From: Collinsella sp. | Lineage (GTDB): Bacteria; Actinomycetota; Coriobacteriia; Coriobacteriales; Coriobacteriaceae | DNA: 36,008 bases | Reading direction: 5' to 3' | NCBI GenBank assembly: GCA_019414055.1 | Contig: DXMV01000016.1 | Coordinates: 1 to 36,008, forward strand | Shown: positions 16,324-23,817 of the stretch, in pieces | Layout: each line of letters begins with the position of its first letter | How positions within the stretch are numbered: position 1 is the stretch's first letter | Program-made: the position numbers and the translations under genes | The notes under the pieces: model-generated | The model's input: the letters and a program-made list of their open reading frames with translations, nothing else | What the model was told of the DNA's origin: nothing | The model's database searches: none

Positions 16324-17316
16324 ATGACTACTCAGGAACAGGTTAAGGATGTCGTCTCCCAGGTTTTGGCTGACAAGGCAGACAAGGGCGGCATCAAGCG
16401 CGTCGTGTGGATTGGCGCCGGTGGATCCAACGGCGGCAACTATCCTGCCCAGTACTTTATGGAGCACGAGGCCACGCAGGTCGTGAGCTCCAGCTACACC
16501 AGCAACGAGTTCGTGCACGCCACGCCTGCCTACGTCAACGAGAACACCCTGGCCGTCGTCGTGTCCATGCGCGGCACCAAGGAGACCATCGTCGCCGCCC
16601 AGGTCGCCAAGGACCACGGCGCCAGCACCATCGCCATCTATGTTGACGAGTCCGCCCTCACCGAGGTCTGCGACTACAAGATTCAGTACGACAGCCTGGC
16701 CGTCGACGAGTCCTGCATGGGCCGCACCAACTCCGCCGTCGTGACCATGATCGCCATGGAGCTCACGCAGCAGACCGAGGGCTATGCCGAGTACGAGACC
16801 GCTATGGCCGCCTTCGACCTGGTCGATCCCATCTATCGCAAGGCTGTCGAGTACACCCGTCCGCTCGCTGCCAAGTGGGCCGAGCAGAACGCCGACAAGC
16901 CCTGCATCAACGTGATGGCTCAGGGTCCGCTCTTTGGTGCCGCCTACGTCTTTAGCATCTGCAACGTGCAGGAGATGCTGCAGATCGACTCCTGCACCAT
17001 CAACACCTGTGACTTCTTCCACGGCCCCTTTGAGATCCTGGACAAGCGCACCTCGCTGTTCCAGCTCATCAGCGTTGGCCGCAGCCGCTGCAACGACGAG
17101 CGCGGCATCCGCTTCGTCAACCAGTACGGTGGCGAGCGCGTCTATCAGCTCGACGCCAAGGAGCTCGGCCTCAACGACATCAAGGACAGCGTGAGCGAGT
17201 ACTTCAACCACCTGATCTTTGCCCCGATCCTCAACAACGTCTACATGCGTGCGCTCTCCGCCGTCACCCACAAGGACTACATGACGCGCCGCTACATGTG
17301 GAAGCTGGACTACTAA
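16324..17316 (+). CDS. SIS-domain sugar-phosphate protein, deglycase-like (divergent copy)
   Basis: A 330-residue protein with two SIS (sugar isomerase) domains. It resembles the fructoselysine/glucoselysine 6-phosphate deglycases, which split phosphorylated Amadori compounds into hexose 6-phosphate and free amine. Family features include IGAGGSNGGNYPAQYF at the first phosphate site, the segment TCDFFHGPFE (229-237) and the C-terminal signature RRYMWKLDY, which it shares with the SIS gene at 21691. It departs from the other two copies at two places. The usual S-x-S/G-G-x-T phosphate loop reads SMRGTKET (81-88), and the acidic residue before FFHGPFE is Asp230 instead of Glu. It may cleave a different conjugate. 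It has its own promoter region with GntR operators; ribosome site GAAAGG. Confidence 0.85.
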   Translation: MTTQEQVKDVVSQVLADKADKGGIKRVVWIGAGGSNGGNYPAQYFMEHEATQVVSSSYTSNEFVHATPAYVNENTLAVVVSMRGTKETIVAAQVAKDHGASTIAIYVDESALTEVCDYKIQYDSLAVDESCMGRTNSAVVTMIAMELTQQTEGYAEYETAMAAFDLVDPIYRKAVEYTRPLAAKWAEQNADKPCINVMAQGPLFGAAYVFSICNVQEMLQIDSCTINTCDFFHGPFEILDKRTSLFQLISVGRSRCNDERGIRFVNQYGGERVYQLDAKELGLNDIKDSVSEYFNHLIFAPILNNVYMRALSAVTHKDYMTRRYMWKLDY

Positions 17317-17353
17317 GGGATAGAGCGACCTAACAGCCCAATACCCCTCATGA

Positions 17354-17418
17354 GTTGCGGTGGAATAGTTCCTGTTTGGGAGCGTGAAGCCTCTGTTTGA
17401 GAACTATTTCACCGCAAC
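17354..17418. repeat. Inverted repeat downstream of SIS gene 1
   Basis: Arms GTTGCGGTGGAATAGTTC (17354-17371) and its complement (17401-17418) match over 18 bp with one G-U-type difference, around a 29-base loop that itself holds two CTGTTTG-type repeats. No T-run follows. It may act as a transcript end or be one of the palindromic repeat families of this genome. Confidence 0.7.
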
Positions 17419-17435
17419 TGCTAGAGCGGCACTTG

Positions 17436-17504
17436 GGGACGTTCCCTTTCTGCCGGCAGTTAGGGACGTTCCTTTTGTGCCGGCAGTTGCGGACACTCCT
17501 TGTG
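17436..17504. repeat. Tandem 27-bp repeat with GGGACGTTCC core
   Basis: Two adjacent units of 27 bases begin GGGACGTTCC and end TGCCGGCAGTT (17436-17462, 17463-17489), followed by a decayed third (GGACACTCCTTGTG). The same GGGACGTTC core recurs at 25843-25854 and in reverse at 25875-25886. There is no coding frame of note. Confidence 0.7.
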
Positions 17505-17535
17505 TCGAGAGATTTCCCGTTCGCCGATTTGTGCC

Positions 17536-17563
17536 TTGAAAAATGTATATAACGACTATAACG
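17536..17563 (+). promoter_or_regulatory. Promoter/operator region of the EamA gene
   Basis: TTGAAA (17536-17541) precedes two TATAAC boxes. ATAACG occurs twice with 9-bp period (17549-17554, 17558-17563). Read on the minus strand, 17546-17557 gives GTCGTTATATAC, which matches 11 of 12 bases of GACGTTATATAC in front of the GntR gene at 24930. Overlap of this motif with the -10 region suggests repression. Confidence 0.5.
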
Positions 17564-17603
17564 TAGCATGAAACATATTGGAAATAATACTGAGGAGGCT
17601 GCG

Positions 17604-18686
17604 TTGAAGAGGAGCAATCTGGGCTATGTGCTGGTGCTGATCGCCGCGCTTATGTGGGGCAGCATCGGAATCTTTGTAAACGGCATCTCGGCCATGGGCG
17701 TTTCGTCCCAGAGCATGGCTGCCTTTCGCTTGTTGGTCGGAGCGCTTATCTTGGCGCCGGTCCTGATGTTTATGGGCTGCCGTCCGGGTGAGGAGTCTAC
17801 CGTGGTTCAGGGTCCGCTGACCCTGTTCAAGGCAAGCCCTAAAGAGCTTGTTTCCTGCGCGCTTGTCGGCATCGTCGGTTTGGCTGCCGCCAACACCTGC
17901 TATTACGAGTGCATGCGCGAGGTGGGCATGTCCACGGCATCGGTGCTGCTCTACACGTCGCCGGTGTTTGGCGTCGCGCTCGGCCGCGTACTTTATCGCG
18001 AGGACGTGACCCTCAACAAACTCATCGCCATTGTCTTTAACATCGTTGGCTGCGTGCTTGCGGTGACCAATGGCGACCTTTCCGGTTTTCATTTTTCGGT
18101 TTGGGGCGTTACGTCGGGCGTGATTGCAGGCCTTTGTGGTGCGTCGCTCGCGGTGTTTAGCCGGATAGCAACCAAGACGGTCCACCCGCTGGCTGTCACG
18201 TTTTGGGGCTTTGTTTTTGGCGGTGCGGTTATGGCAGCTATCGCGGCTCCGTGGCCGGATGTCGCCGCGGCAATGTCGCCACAGCTGCTGCTGCTGTTCC
18301 TTGGCTTTGGACTCATCCCCACAGCCGTGGCTTACATCTTATATATGCAGGGTCTGTCCATGGGGCTCGAGACATCGAAAGTTCCCGTCGTAATGTCATT
18401 CGAGACAGTCGTCACCGTACTGCTGGGCATTGGTGTCTATGCCGAGCCGGCCGGCGCGATCAAAGTCCTGGGCATTGTGCTGGTGCTCTCGTCCATCCTG
18501 ATCATGAACACTGACTTCTCCAAGCTGCGCAACAGTGTATTTGTCGGCCATGTCATTGAGAGCATGACCTTTAAGCCCAACGCGTGGTGGACGGAGAAAT
18601 CGCAGGACATGGATCTGTTCCGCGAGCGCACGGGCATCACGCTGGAGCCCACCGTGCAAGAAAGCCCCTGGTACTTCGTGCGATAG
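17604..18686 (+). CDS. EamA-family (DMT) transporter
   Basis: A 360-residue membrane transporter of the drug/metabolite superfamily with two EamA repeats (about 5-150 and 165-300), ten predicted helices and typical segments such as MWGSIGIFV and a second-repeat motif around LGFGLIPTAVAYILY. These proteins move metabolites, often amino acids, across the inner membrane. The start is taken as TTG 17604 because a consensus GGAGG ends 5 bases before it; the upstream ATG at 17568 has no ribosome site and lies on top of the putative operator. The protein has an unusual hydrophilic C-terminal tail of about 55 residues after the last helix (from NSVFVGHVIES to SPWYFVR). Sharing a promoter motif with the PTS operon suggests export of a product, for example a released amino acid, but this is inference. 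Confidence 0.85.
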   Translation: MKRSNLGYVLVLIAALMWGSIGIFVNGISAMGVSSQSMAAFRLLVGALILAPVLMFMGCRPGEESTVVQGPLTLFKASPKELVSCALVGIVGLAAANTCYYECMREVGMSTASVLLYTSPVFGVALGRVLYREDVTLNKLIAIVFNIVGCVLAVTNGDLSGFHFSVWGVTSGVIAGLCGASLAVFSRIATKTVHPLAVTFWGFVFGGAVMAAIAAPWPDVAAAMSPQLLLLFLGFGLIPTAVAYILYMQGLSMGLETSKVPVVMSFETVVTVLLGIGVYAEPAGAIKVLGIVLVLSSILIMNTDFSKLRNSVFVGHVIESMTFKPNAWWTEKSQDMDLFRERTGITLEPTVQESPWYFVR

Positions 18687-18714
18687 GGGATTGGCGGAGT
18701 GTTTGAGCAGGTAG

Positions 18715-18735
18715 CGCCCGGCGTTTGGCCGGGCG
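18715..18735 (+). terminator. Hairpin after the EamA gene
   Basis: Perfect 8-bp stem CGCCCGGC/GCCGGGCG around GTTTG, with no T-run. Possibly the transcript end of the EamA gene. Confidence 0.45.
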
Positions 18736-18822
18736 GTGCCTAGCCAGCGCCGATCTACCCAAGACCATCGTTTCGATTGCGTTAAACCCGCCAACGGTCG
18801 TTTTTCACCCGCGAACGGTTTA

Positions 18823-18874
18823 TATACTAATTATCAATATCCGCAACGTATAAGACGTTATAATGACCATAACG
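18823..18874 (+). promoter_or_regulatory. Promoter and operator of the PTS operon
   Basis: TATACT (18823-18828) and a consensus TATAAT (18859-18864) are two possible -10 boxes; neither has a strong -35. The second is embedded in the palindrome CGTTATAATGACCATAACG (18856-18874, arms CGTTAT and ATAACG). AAGACGTTATA (18852-18862) is repeated exactly at 24877-24887 before the GntR gene 2. A strong ribosome site AAGGAGGAGG follows. Confidence 0.6.
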
Positions 18875-18890
18875 AAAAGGAGGAGGCAAG

Positions 18891-19814
18891 ATGAATCAGA
18901 TCATTCTCGCATCTCATGGCGGCCTGGCCGCAGGCGCCAAAGACACGCTCGAGATGGTTCTCGGCGACGTGTCGAACGTCCACGTCGTGTCGCTTGCTCG
19001 TGACGACAAGGAGCCCATCACCAACAAGGTTGAGGCTATGATCGCCACGTTCACCGCGGACGACACCGTCTATGTGCTGACCGATATGCTCGGCAGCTCG
19101 GTCAACAACAGCATGGTCGAGCTTTCCCGCAACGGTGCAGCATTCACGGTGATCAGCGGTTTCAACATTCCGCTGGCACTGACGCTTGCTATGAGCCCCG
19201 CCCCCGTCAAGGGTGCCGAGCTCGCGGCCCTCATCAACGAAGCCCGCACTGGTCTGACCAACCCCAACGCACCGGTCGAGGTTGCCGCGGCTCCCGCCAA
19301 GAAGGCTAAGGCGTCCCGTCACAGCTCCGGTCCCGCCAAGATCGTCCTCGCACGTCTTGACTACCGCCTGCTGCACGGCCAGGTCGTCTTTACCTGGACC
19401 ACCAAGGTCCAGGCCGAGCGCATCATCGTCGTCGACAACGCTGCCGCCAACGATGACATCAAGAAGGGCGCTCTTAAGCTGGCCAAGCCCCAGGGCGTGC
19501 GCCTGAACGTCTTCACCGTTGAGCGTGCCCTTGCCAAGATGGACAAGCTCAACACCCTCGGCGAGCGCGTCATGTTCGTCTTTGGCAACACTGCCGAGAT
19601 GCTGCAGTTCTGCCAGGGCTACAAGCTCGACGCCATCAACCTGGGCGCCACCGCCAACCACGACGGTGCCGAGCAGGTCGGCGGCAAGGACAGCTCCGTC
19701 TTCTTCGACGCCACCCAGAAGGCCGACGTCAACCAGCTGCTCGACATGGGCATTAAGCTCTACGTCCAGCAGACCCCTACGTATCAGAGCGTCGACATCG
19801 ACGCCAAGCTGTAA
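18891..19814 (+). CDS. Mannose-family PTS EIIAB component
   Basis: A 307-residue fused EIIA-EIIB protein that relays phosphate from HPr to the incoming sugar. The EIIA(Man) domain spans residues 1-130 with phospho-His9 in IILASHG. An Ala/Lys/Ser linker (about 131-149) joins the EIIB domain, whose phospho-His162 lies in DYRLLHGQV. The start follows AAGGAGGAGG. It is the first gene of an EIIAB-EIIC-EIID operon with short gaps (36 and 13 bases), followed by the SIS deglycase gene, an arrangement like known fructoselysine/glucoselysine PTS loci. The substrate is therefore probably a glycated amine or amino sugar rather than plain mannose. Codon use is strongly biased (CTC, GTC, AAG), as in highly expressed genes. 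Confidence 0.94.
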   Translation: MNQIILASHGGLAAGAKDTLEMVLGDVSNVHVVSLARDDKEPITNKVEAMIATFTADDTVYVLTDMLGSSVNNSMVELSRNGAAFTVISGFNIPLALTLAMSPAPVKGAELAALINEARTGLTNPNAPVEVAAAPAKKAKASRHSSGPAKIVLARLDYRLLHGQVVFTWTTKVQAERIIVVDNAAANDDIKKGALKLAKPQGVRLNVFTVERALAKMDKLNTLGERVMFVFGNTAEMLQFCQGYKLDAINLGATANHDGAEQVGGKDSSVFFDATQKADVNQLLDMGIKLYVQQTPTYQSVDIDAKL

Positions 19815-19819
19815 TCAAC

Positions 19820-19833
19820 CAGGCGTTTGCCTG
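19820..19833 (+). other. Intercistronic hairpin between EIIAB and EIIC
   Basis: A 5-bp stem CAGGC-GTTT-GCCTG sits 6 bases after the EIIAB stop. It is small and may affect mRNA stability or expression ratio. Confidence 0.35.
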
Positions 19834-19850
19834 ACTGAAAGGAGAAGGGT

Positions 19851-20645
19851 ATGAATACGTTCATCAGTGCGGTGCTCGTCGGCCTCGTCGGCGTGTTCTG
19901 CATGTGGGACTCCCGCCTGCTCGGTCGTCTTAACTTCGAGCAGCCCCTCGTTGGCGCCACGCTCGTCGGTCTGCTGCTGGGCGATGTGCCCACCGGCCTT
20001 GCCGTCGGCGCCGCCGTCGAGCTCGTGTCCATGGGCCTGGTGCAGGTCGGCGCCGCCGTTCCGCCCGATATGGTCCTGGGCGGCATCGTGGCCGCTGCCT
20101 TCGCGTGCCTGACCGATGCTTCCGCCGAGACCGCCATGACGATCGCCATCCCGGTCGCCGTCCTGGGTCAGCTCCTCGGCATCGTGTTCCGTTCCATCAT
20201 CGCCGCCCTCACCCATGTGGCCGATAGCGCGATTGATAACGGCAAGTTCAAGACCGCCTACCGCATGCACATCTGCGCCGGCTCCGGTCTGTACGCCATC
20301 ATGTACTTCCTGCCGATCTTCCTGGCCGTCTTTGTCGGTACCGACCTGGTCCAAGCTATCGTCAACATGGTTCCCGAGTGGCTGTCCGTTGGTCTGAACG
20401 TTTCGACCAAGATCATGACCGCCTACGGTCTGGCCCTGCTGCTCACCATGATGATCAAGAAGGGTATGACTCCGTTCCTGTTCATCGGTTTCTTGCTCGC
20501 CGCCTACCTCAACCTGTCCGTCATCGCGGTCGCTCTGATCGGTGTGTGCCTGGCTATCGTCTTCATGGGCTTCAAGTTCAATGGCTCCCATGCAGCCGCC
20601 GGTGTCGATTCCGACTACGATCCGCTCGAAGACGACGAAGACTAA
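19851..20645 (+). CDS. Mannose-family PTS EIIC component
   Basis: A 264-residue integral membrane subunit that forms the sugar channel together with EIID. Typical EIIC-Man features are visible: the N-terminal segment ending LGRLNFEQPLVGATLVGLLLGD, the loop VELVSMGLVQVGAAVPPDM and about seven to eight hydrophobic spans. The C terminus has an acidic tail (DSDYDPLEDDED). The ribosome site AAAGGAGAAGG is strong. It lies between EIIAB and EIID in one operon. Confidence 0.94.
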   Translation: MNTFISAVLVGLVGVFCMWDSRLLGRLNFEQPLVGATLVGLLLGDVPTGLAVGAAVELVSMGLVQVGAAVPPDMVLGGIVAAAFACLTDASAETAMTIAIPVAVLGQLLGIVFRSIIAALTHVADSAIDNGKFKTAYRMHICAGSGLYAIMYFLPIFLAVFVGTDLVQAIVNMVPEWLSVGLNVSTKIMTAYGLALLLTMMIKKGMTPFLFIGFLLAAYLNLSVIAVALIGVCLAIVFMGFKFNGSHAAAGVDSDYDPLEDDED

Positions 20646-20658
20646 GGAGGAACACACT

Positions 20659-21492
20659 ATGGCAACCGCAACCAAGGACGTGTCCCTGAACAAGAAGGTC
20701 AGCCAGTTCTTCTGGCGCTCCTGGGCCATCCAGGCCTCTTGGAACTACGAGCGTCAGATGAACATGGGCTTCCTCTACGGCATGGTCCCCACGCTCGACC
20801 GCCTCTACCCCGACGAGTCTGACCCCAAGCAGCTCGCGGCCAAGAAAGAGGCCTACCACCGTCACATGGCGTTCTACAACTGCACCCCGCAGACGAGCGC
20901 TTTCGTCCTGGGCCTCGCCGCCTCTATGGAGGAGGAGTACGCCAAGGATCCCGAGAACTTCGATCCCGATTCGATCAATGCGGTCAAGACCTCCCTCATG
21001 GGTCCGCTTTCCGGCATCGGTGACTCCTTCTTCCAGGGCACCATCCGCGTTATCGCCTTTGGCCTGGGCGTCCAGCTGGCTCAGCAGGGCTCCATCATGG
21101 GTCCGATCCTGGCCATACTCATCTCCATCGTCCCCTCCGTGCTGATCACTTGGTTCGCAGCCAAGATCGGCTATCAGGGCGGCCACGAGTACCTGAGCAA
21201 GCTTCAGGGCGGCGACCTCATGGAGAAGCTCATGTATGTCTGCGGCATCGTGGGCCTTATGTCCGTGGGCGGCATGATCGCTACGCTGATCGGCGCCACC
21301 ACCCCGCTGCAGTTCGCTGACGGCACCGTCGTGATCCAGGACATCCTGGACGGCATGATGCCCCAGATGATCTCCCTTGGCCTCACCGGCCTTATGTACT
21401 GGCTCATCAAGAAGAACGTCAACACCGGTTGGCTTCTCGTGATCGCCATCGTGGGCGGCATCGCCCTCTCCGCGGCCGGCATCCTGGCCTAG
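20659..21492 (+). CDS. Mannose-family PTS EIID component
   Basis: A 277-residue membrane subunit of the mannose-type PTS. The ATG 13 bases after the EIIC stop has AAGGAGG directly upstream, so I use it and not the earlier in-frame codons that overlap EIIC. EIID marks include SWAIQASWNYERQMNMGFLYGM near the N terminus, HMAFYNCTPQTSAFVLGLAASMEE, SLMGPLSGIGDSFFQGT, and a C-terminal hydrophobic anchor (NTGWLLVIAIVGGIALS). EIIC and EIID together carry out transport; EIID also contributes to specificity. It is followed by a strong hairpin before SIS gene 2. Confidence 0.94.
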   Translation: MATATKDVSLNKKVSQFFWRSWAIQASWNYERQMNMGFLYGMVPTLDRLYPDESDPKQLAAKKEAYHRHMAFYNCTPQTSAFVLGLAASMEEEYAKDPENFDPDSINAVKTSLMGPLSGIGDSFFQGTIRVIAFGLGVQLAQQGSIMGPILAILISIVPSVLITWFAAKIGYQGGHEYLSKLQGGDLMEKLMYVCGIVGLMSVGGMIATLIGATTPLQFADGTVVIQDILDGMMPQMISLGLTGLMYWLIKKNVNTGWLLVIAIVGGIALSAAGILA

Positions 21493-21526
21493 TCGCGACC
21501 AAGCGCCTAACCGCTTTCCCCCGGGG

Positions 21527-21557
21527 GCCTGCCTGGCATCCCATACCCCAGGCAGGC
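21527..21557 (+). terminator. Hairpin between EIID and SIS gene 2
   Basis: Perfect 10-bp stem GCCTGCCTGG/CCAGGCAGGC with an 11-base loop, followed by TTCC. Lack of a T-run points to an attenuator or RNA-processing site that could set the deglycase level relative to the transporter. Confidence 0.55.
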
Positions 21558-21569
21558 TTCCATCTCCAA

Positions 21570-21600
21570 ATGTGTCAAAGGGACAGTTCCTTTGTCACAT
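21570..21600. repeat. Short palindromic repeat with GGGACAGTTCC core
   Basis: ATGTGTCAAAGG (21570-21581) pairs with CCTTTGTCACAT (21589-21600) with one mismatch over 12 bp. The core resembles the GGGACAG and GGGACGTTC repeats seen elsewhere in this window. Confidence 0.6.
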
Positions 21601-21690
21601 CCTCAACGGGCCGGCGACTCGGTCCAAATCACGGTAACCCTGCGAGCGTCCGGCAAAGTGGCGCCGCAAAAATCGAAAGGAATGTGTCAG

Positions 21691-22674
21691 ATGTACGAGA
21701 TCGACCTTAACCTCCCTAAGCAGATCGTCGCTGACGTCCTGTCCAACCACGAGATCCACAGCGTCGCCTTCGTCGGCTGCGGTGCTTCCATGTCCGACCT
21801 TTACCCTGCCAAGTACTTCCTGGCCAACAACACGGACAAGCTGAACGTTCAGATCTTCACCGCTAACGAGTTCAACTACGACACGCCTTCCTGGGTCAAC
21901 GAGCACACCTTCGTGATCACCTGCTCCCTCGGTGGCTCCACACCCGAGACCGTCGAGGCCAACAAGACCGCCAAGAAGCACAACTGCCCGGTCGTCTCCC
22001 TCACCAACAAGGCTGGCTCCGCTCTGACCGTCGACGCCGACCACGTCATCGTTCACGGCTTCCACGCCAACTACGCTGCCAAGTGCGAGAAGCCCGGCTA
22101 CGCCATCGCTCTTGCTCTCGAGATCCTTCAGCAGACCGAGGGCTATGACCACTACGAGGACATGATCACCGGCCTCACCAACGTCTTCGATCTCTGCGAG
22201 AACGCCGCTCAGCACTGCAAGAAGCTCGCCAAGAAGTTCGCCGAGGACTTCAAGGACGACAAGATGATCTACTTCATGGCCTCCGGTGCCTCCGAGAAGA
22301 TGGCTTACTCTCACGCCGCCTTCCTGTTCACCGAGATGCAGTGGATCGACGCCGCCGCCTACAACACCGGCGAGTACTTCCACGGTCCGTTCGAGGTTTC
22401 CACCGAGGGTAAGCCCTACGTCTTCTTCATGTCCGATGGCGCTACCCGTCCGATGGACGCCCGCGCCCTCACCTTCCTTGAGCGCATGGGCGCCAAGGTC
22501 GCTCTGATCGACTCCAAGGACTACGGCCTGGCTGACGCCGTGCCCGCGAGCGTCGTCACCTACTTCAACCCGCTGCTGCACCTCGCCGTTATGCGCGAGT
22601 ACGGCAACCAGATCGCCGAGGCCCGTCAGCACCCGCTGACCATGCGTCGCTACATGTGGAAGCTTTCCTACTAA
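21691..22674 (+). CDS. SIS-domain deglycase, fructoselysine-6-phosphate deglycase-like
   Basis: A 327-residue double-SIS protein most like FrlB/GfrF-type deglycases, which hydrolyse fructoselysine or glucoselysine 6-phosphate to glucose 6-phosphate and lysine. Visible features are VGCGASMSDLYPAKYF (28-43), the phosphate loop CSLGGSTPETVEA (78-90), the conserved GEYFHGPFE (227-235, with Glu228) and the terminal RRYMWKLSY. The start is the ATG ten bases after AAAGG; a nearer in-frame ATG is too close to that site. It follows the PTS EIID gene by about 200 bases containing a hairpin, and so should act on the phosphorylated product of this PTS. It ends in a strong terminator. Confidence 0.88.
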   Translation: MYEIDLNLPKQIVADVLSNHEIHSVAFVGCGASMSDLYPAKYFLANNTDKLNVQIFTANEFNYDTPSWVNEHTFVITCSLGGSTPETVEANKTAKKHNCPVVSLTNKAGSALTVDADHVIVHGFHANYAAKCEKPGYAIALALEILQQTEGYDHYEDMITGLTNVFDLCENAAQHCKKLAKKFAEDFKDDKMIYFMASGASEKMAYSHAAFLFTEMQWIDAAAYNTGEYFHGPFEVSTEGKPYVFFMSDGATRPMDARALTFLERMGAKVALIDSKDYGLADAVPASVVTYFNPLLHLAVMREYGNQIAEARQHPLTMRRYMWKLSY

Positions 22675-22707
22675 TCACAAGTAAGTAGACCTTACGGGTT
22701 GATTGAG

Positions 22708-22741
22708 AGGGGATGGGGTTTGCGCCCCGTCCCCTTTTTTG
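22708..22741 (+). terminator. Rho-independent terminator after SIS gene 2
   Basis: Arms AGGGGATGGGG (22708-22718) and CCCCGTCCCCT (22725-22735) give an 11-bp stem with one G-U pair and a 6-base loop, followed by TTTTTT. This ends the PTS-SIS operon. Confidence 0.9.
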
Positions 22742-22775
22742 CTCTGGGGAGGGTGCGTCTGTCGCGCCATAAAAC

Positions 22776-22820
22776 CCCAGATAAAACCTACCAAAATAAA
22801 CCTGTCCCTTTTTGGCAGGT
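22776..22820. repeat. 45-bp hairpin repeat, copy 1
   Basis: This segment is the reverse complement of 35802-35846, with one difference in 45 bases. It folds around ACCTACCAAAA and TTTTTGGCAGGT. Its end abuts the ribosome site of the HAD gene (GGGAGGAG at 22821-22828), so the stem could influence that gene's translation. Confidence 0.8.
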
Positions 22821-22834
22821 GGGAGGAGACGCGT

Positions 22835-23464
22835 ATGATCAAGGCAGTGCTGTTTGATATGGACGGCGTGCTGGTCGATACCGAGTGGTTCTACAACCGC
22901 CGCCGCGTGGCATTTATGGAAGAGAAGGGGTTCCAATTTGACGAGATCCCCGATCTTTCGGGGTCTAACGAGCCCGCCATTTGGAAGTCGCTGGTGCCCA
23001 ACGATGTTGAGCTGCGCGAGCGCCTGCGCGTGGAGTACAAGCAGGTCTATAGCCCGGTGCATCCCGTTCCGTATGCCGAGCTGCTCAACGAGCAGACGGA
23101 GCCGGTGATGCGCGAGCTGCACAAGCGCGGCGTGAAGTGTGCCATCGCGAGCTCGTCCTATCGCGAGTTGATCGACGAGCTGGTGGAGATTGCCGGTATC
23201 GCCGACGTGCTGGACTACACCATCAGCGGCCACGAGTGCAGTGCGTTTAAGCCCGACCCCGAGATCTACCTGCGCGCCATGGAGGCGCTGGGTGTTGAGC
23301 CGGCCGAGTGCCTGGTTATCGAGGACTCGCCTTTGGGTATCGAGGCCGGCAAGCGCTCCGGCGCCCGCGTCCTGGCGCTGCGTCCGCATGAGGGCGTCAA
23401 CCTGGACCAGTCCGCCGCCGACGTCGTCATCGACAACCTCACCGACATTTTGGCCGCTCTGTAG
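22835..23464 (+). CDS. HAD-superfamily phosphatase/phosphomutase
   Basis: A 209-residue haloacid-dehalogenase-like hydrolase, subfamily I with an alpha-helical cap (beta-phosphoglucomutase/phosphatase group). All four motifs are seen: nucleophile FDMDGVLVDTE (Asp8, Asp10), Ser/Thr motif ASSSYRE, Lys in FKPDPEIYL, and the acidic pair in IEDSPLGIEAG. It starts at an ATG with GGGAGGAG upstream; the preceding in-frame sequence is a repeat, not coding. It sits just after the PTS-deglycase operon but behind a terminator, so a role in removing phosphate from sugar phosphates of this pathway is only suggested. Confidence 0.9.
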   Translation: MIKAVLFDMDGVLVDTEWFYNRRRVAFMEEKGFQFDEIPDLSGSNEPAIWKSLVPNDVELRERLRVEYKQVYSPVHPVPYAELLNEQTEPVMRELHKRGVKCAIASSSYRELIDELVEIAGIADVLDYTISGHECSAFKPDPEIYLRAMEALGVEPAECLVIEDSPLGIEAGKRSGARVLALRPHEGVNLDQSAADVVIDNLTDILAAL

Positions 23465-23559
23465 TGTCAATCCACCGCGAGAAGCACTGGTTCAAACGTT
23501 TTTTGCGGTGGACTGGCTCAATTTGGTTTCGATTTTGATCCGTTTGGCTTCGATTCGGG

Positions 23560-23682
23560 CTAAGTGAGTAGACTTTTTGGCACATGCCGAGCGCAAGGCG
23601 TATCTGCCTTAGTAAAACCGCAGGTCGGAGAGGTGGCTGTTTTGAGTGTGTTTGGTAGATCGCGAAAAGTCTACTCACTTAG
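23560..23682. repeat. 123-bp palindromic repeat, copy 2 (MITE-like)
   Basis: Same length, same 18-bp perfect terminal inverted repeats and same internal TTAGTAAAACCGCAGGT as the copy at 15122-15244. The two differ at scattered interior positions. The rest of the 353-base gap (23465-23817) contains no gene that I can see. Confidence 0.85.
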
Positions 23683-23763
23683 AATTTGGCTCTTTGGTTG
23701 GGGAGCTGCTGGCTCGTTTTGGTTGTCGAGAGAGGGTGAATTGAAGCGCCCTCTGTCGCTCCA

Positions 23764-23772
23764 TGCTACAAT
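23764..23772 (+). promoter_or_regulatory. Extended -10 promoter of the YitT gene
   Basis: TGCTACAAT is an extended -10 (TGn-TACAAT). A TTGAAG at 23741-23746 is 20 bp upstream, too far for an ideal -35, consistent with use of the extended element. Confidence 0.5.
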
Positions 23773-23817
23773 CGCCGGCATGCCCTATAACTTCATCTGC
23801 CTTCGAAAGGAGCCTAC

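Noticed and set aside
17436..17504. Possible CRISPR-like array
   Set aside because: Only two full tandem units with no unique spacers between them and no cas genes in the window.
22703..22834. Longer N terminus of the HAD protein
   Set aside because: The in-frame extension is made of a terminator and the 45-bp repeat and lacks conservation; a consensus ribosome site precedes the MIKAVLFDMDG start.
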